From the NCBI RefSeq assembly GCF_000427405.1, contig NZ_KE386491.1, forward strand, positions 1,905,001 through 1,969,000: DNA of 64,000 nt, read 5' to 3'. The position numbers and the translations under genes are program-made. This DNA comes from Flectobacillus major DSM 103 (GTDB taxonomy: Bacteria > Bacteroidota > Bacteroidia > Cytophagales > Spirosomataceae). The stretch's first letter is position 1. Each line of letters opens with the position of its first letter. The notes beneath the pieces are model-generated. The model had not been told where the DNA came from. It searched no databases and worked only from the letters and a program-made list of their open reading frames with translations. Shown in pieces: positions 63,588 to 64,000 of the stretch.

Positions 63588-63815
63588 TTAGCTTATTTTT
63601 GTTCTGGAAGATAGCCCTGTATAAGCACCCCTTAATCGTCTGAACGATTCTTTTTGGTGTTCTAAATTGGTATAATAATCCAAATTTTGCTGTTTCCAGT
63701 TATAAATAGTAGAAATGGGAATTCCCTTTTCTTTTGATACTGAGTTCATGCTTTTCCCTGTAATCATCAGATTAAGCACCTCGATAATCATGTCTTGTGT
63801 ATATTTAACTTTCAT
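63588..63815 (-). CDS. Short HTH protein of transposase OrfA type
   Basis: The 75-residue protein (ATG at 63815, MKVKYTQDMIIEVLNLMITGKSMNSVSKEKGIPISTIYNWKQ) has the helix-turn-helix of IS3-type OrfA or Tnp_1 proteins. It is shorter than usual OrfA (about 90-110, with a leucine-zipper tail), and no OrfB follows, a terminator stands instead. Either it is a remnant of an insertion sequence or a small standalone regulator. An upstream start at 63845 adds ten residues without a motif. Confidence 0.65.
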   Translation of the reverse strand: MKVKYTQDMIIEVLNLMITGKSMNSVSKEKGIPISTIYNWKQQNLDYYTNLEHQKESFRRLRGAYTGLSSRTKIS

Positions 63816-64000
63816 TATTAGTGGGTATTTTGGTTGACAATGCAAATATCATATCCTTTCTTAAAAAAATCTGTAACCAAAAAGATAATTACCTGTCAAA
63901 ATAGATATTCAGGCTCAATTTATACTTAGTCTTAACAAAAGAAAAATAAGTATAAACACTCAAATACAACGATTAATGAATACAAAATACCAACCCATTG

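Noticed and set aside
63588-63815. A complete IS3-type insertion sequence at the right edge
   Set aside because: There is no OrfB and no terminal inverted repeats in view; a terminator follows the short HTH gene instead.

Overview
The window looks like a chromosomal segment of a Bacteroidota bacterium, most likely in the Cytophagales (Spirosomaceae-like). The pointers are a short primary sigma factor without region 1.1, promoters of the TTG-N19/20-TAnnTTTG type, a gliding/T9SS-type C-terminal sorting domain on a secreted protease, a DUF3127 protein, a HU-CCDC81/SPOR protein, menaquinone synthesis (menD), AT-rich DNA and no strong Shine-Dalgarno sites. The genus is my inference; no rRNA gene is present to settle it.

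Layout. 1-6.5 kb: end of a WD40 protein, a DivIVA-domain coiled-coil protein, folB, a LacI-type regulator and a large secreted S9 peptidase. 6.5-7.6 kb: a barnase-like secreted ribonuclease with a barstar-like inhibitor, bordered by a copy of an intergenic repeat. 8-12.2 kb: gyrA and an exported TPR protein. 12.2-18.5 kb: a gene-poor, very AT-rich stretch holding only a MazG-like protein, an XRE regulator, a CvfB-like S1 protein and dapD. 18.5-32.8 kb: gapA, trmB, folC, a TonB-like protein, an HU-CCDC81/SPOR protein, an outer-membrane beta-barrel, a 1000-residue TPR protein, an M61 peptidase, a cyclophilin, a DUF962 protein and a TPR lipoprotein. 33-44.5 kb: housekeeping genes (menD, rpoD, pnp, rpsO, an LptF/G permease, two tRNA-Met, dCMP deaminase, a SlyD-like FKBP, acpH, holA). 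44.7-49.2 kb: two Old Yellow Enzymes around an aldo/keto reductase, plus an MFS exporter. 49.4-50.4 kb: six tRNA-Lys genes in tandem. 50.4-60.9 kb: a TPR/SH3 membrane protein, an SDR, rlmD, dnaB, phoH, a T9SS-secreted M43 protease, a TetR-fold protein paired with an ABC1 kinase, and a DUF3127 SSB-like protein. 61-64 kb: tRNA-Leu followed by likely accessory DNA (patatin phospholipase, membrane-anchored alpha/beta-hydrolase-like protein, short transposase-type HTH protein).

Most genes are single-copy housekeeping functions. The less ordinary items are: (i) the ribonuclease/inhibitor pair; (ii) a dispersed intergenic repeat family with shared inverted termini and a terminator-like hairpin in its centre, four copies here, two of which supply the stop codon of a neighbouring gene; (iii) a second, smaller palindromic repeat family; (iv) the tRNA-Lys amplification; (v) the TetR-fold plus ABC1-kinase pair, reminiscent of COQ9/COQ8; (vi) the patatin plus hydrolase pair beside tRNA-Leu; and (vii) a DivIVA-domain protein with three copies of a short LPTxS motif in its acidic tail.

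All calls come from reading the sequence and remembered family knowledge; no database search was run. Start codons were moved downstream where family N-termini or signal peptides favour it. TTG or GTG starts are inferred for acpH, phoH and trmB.
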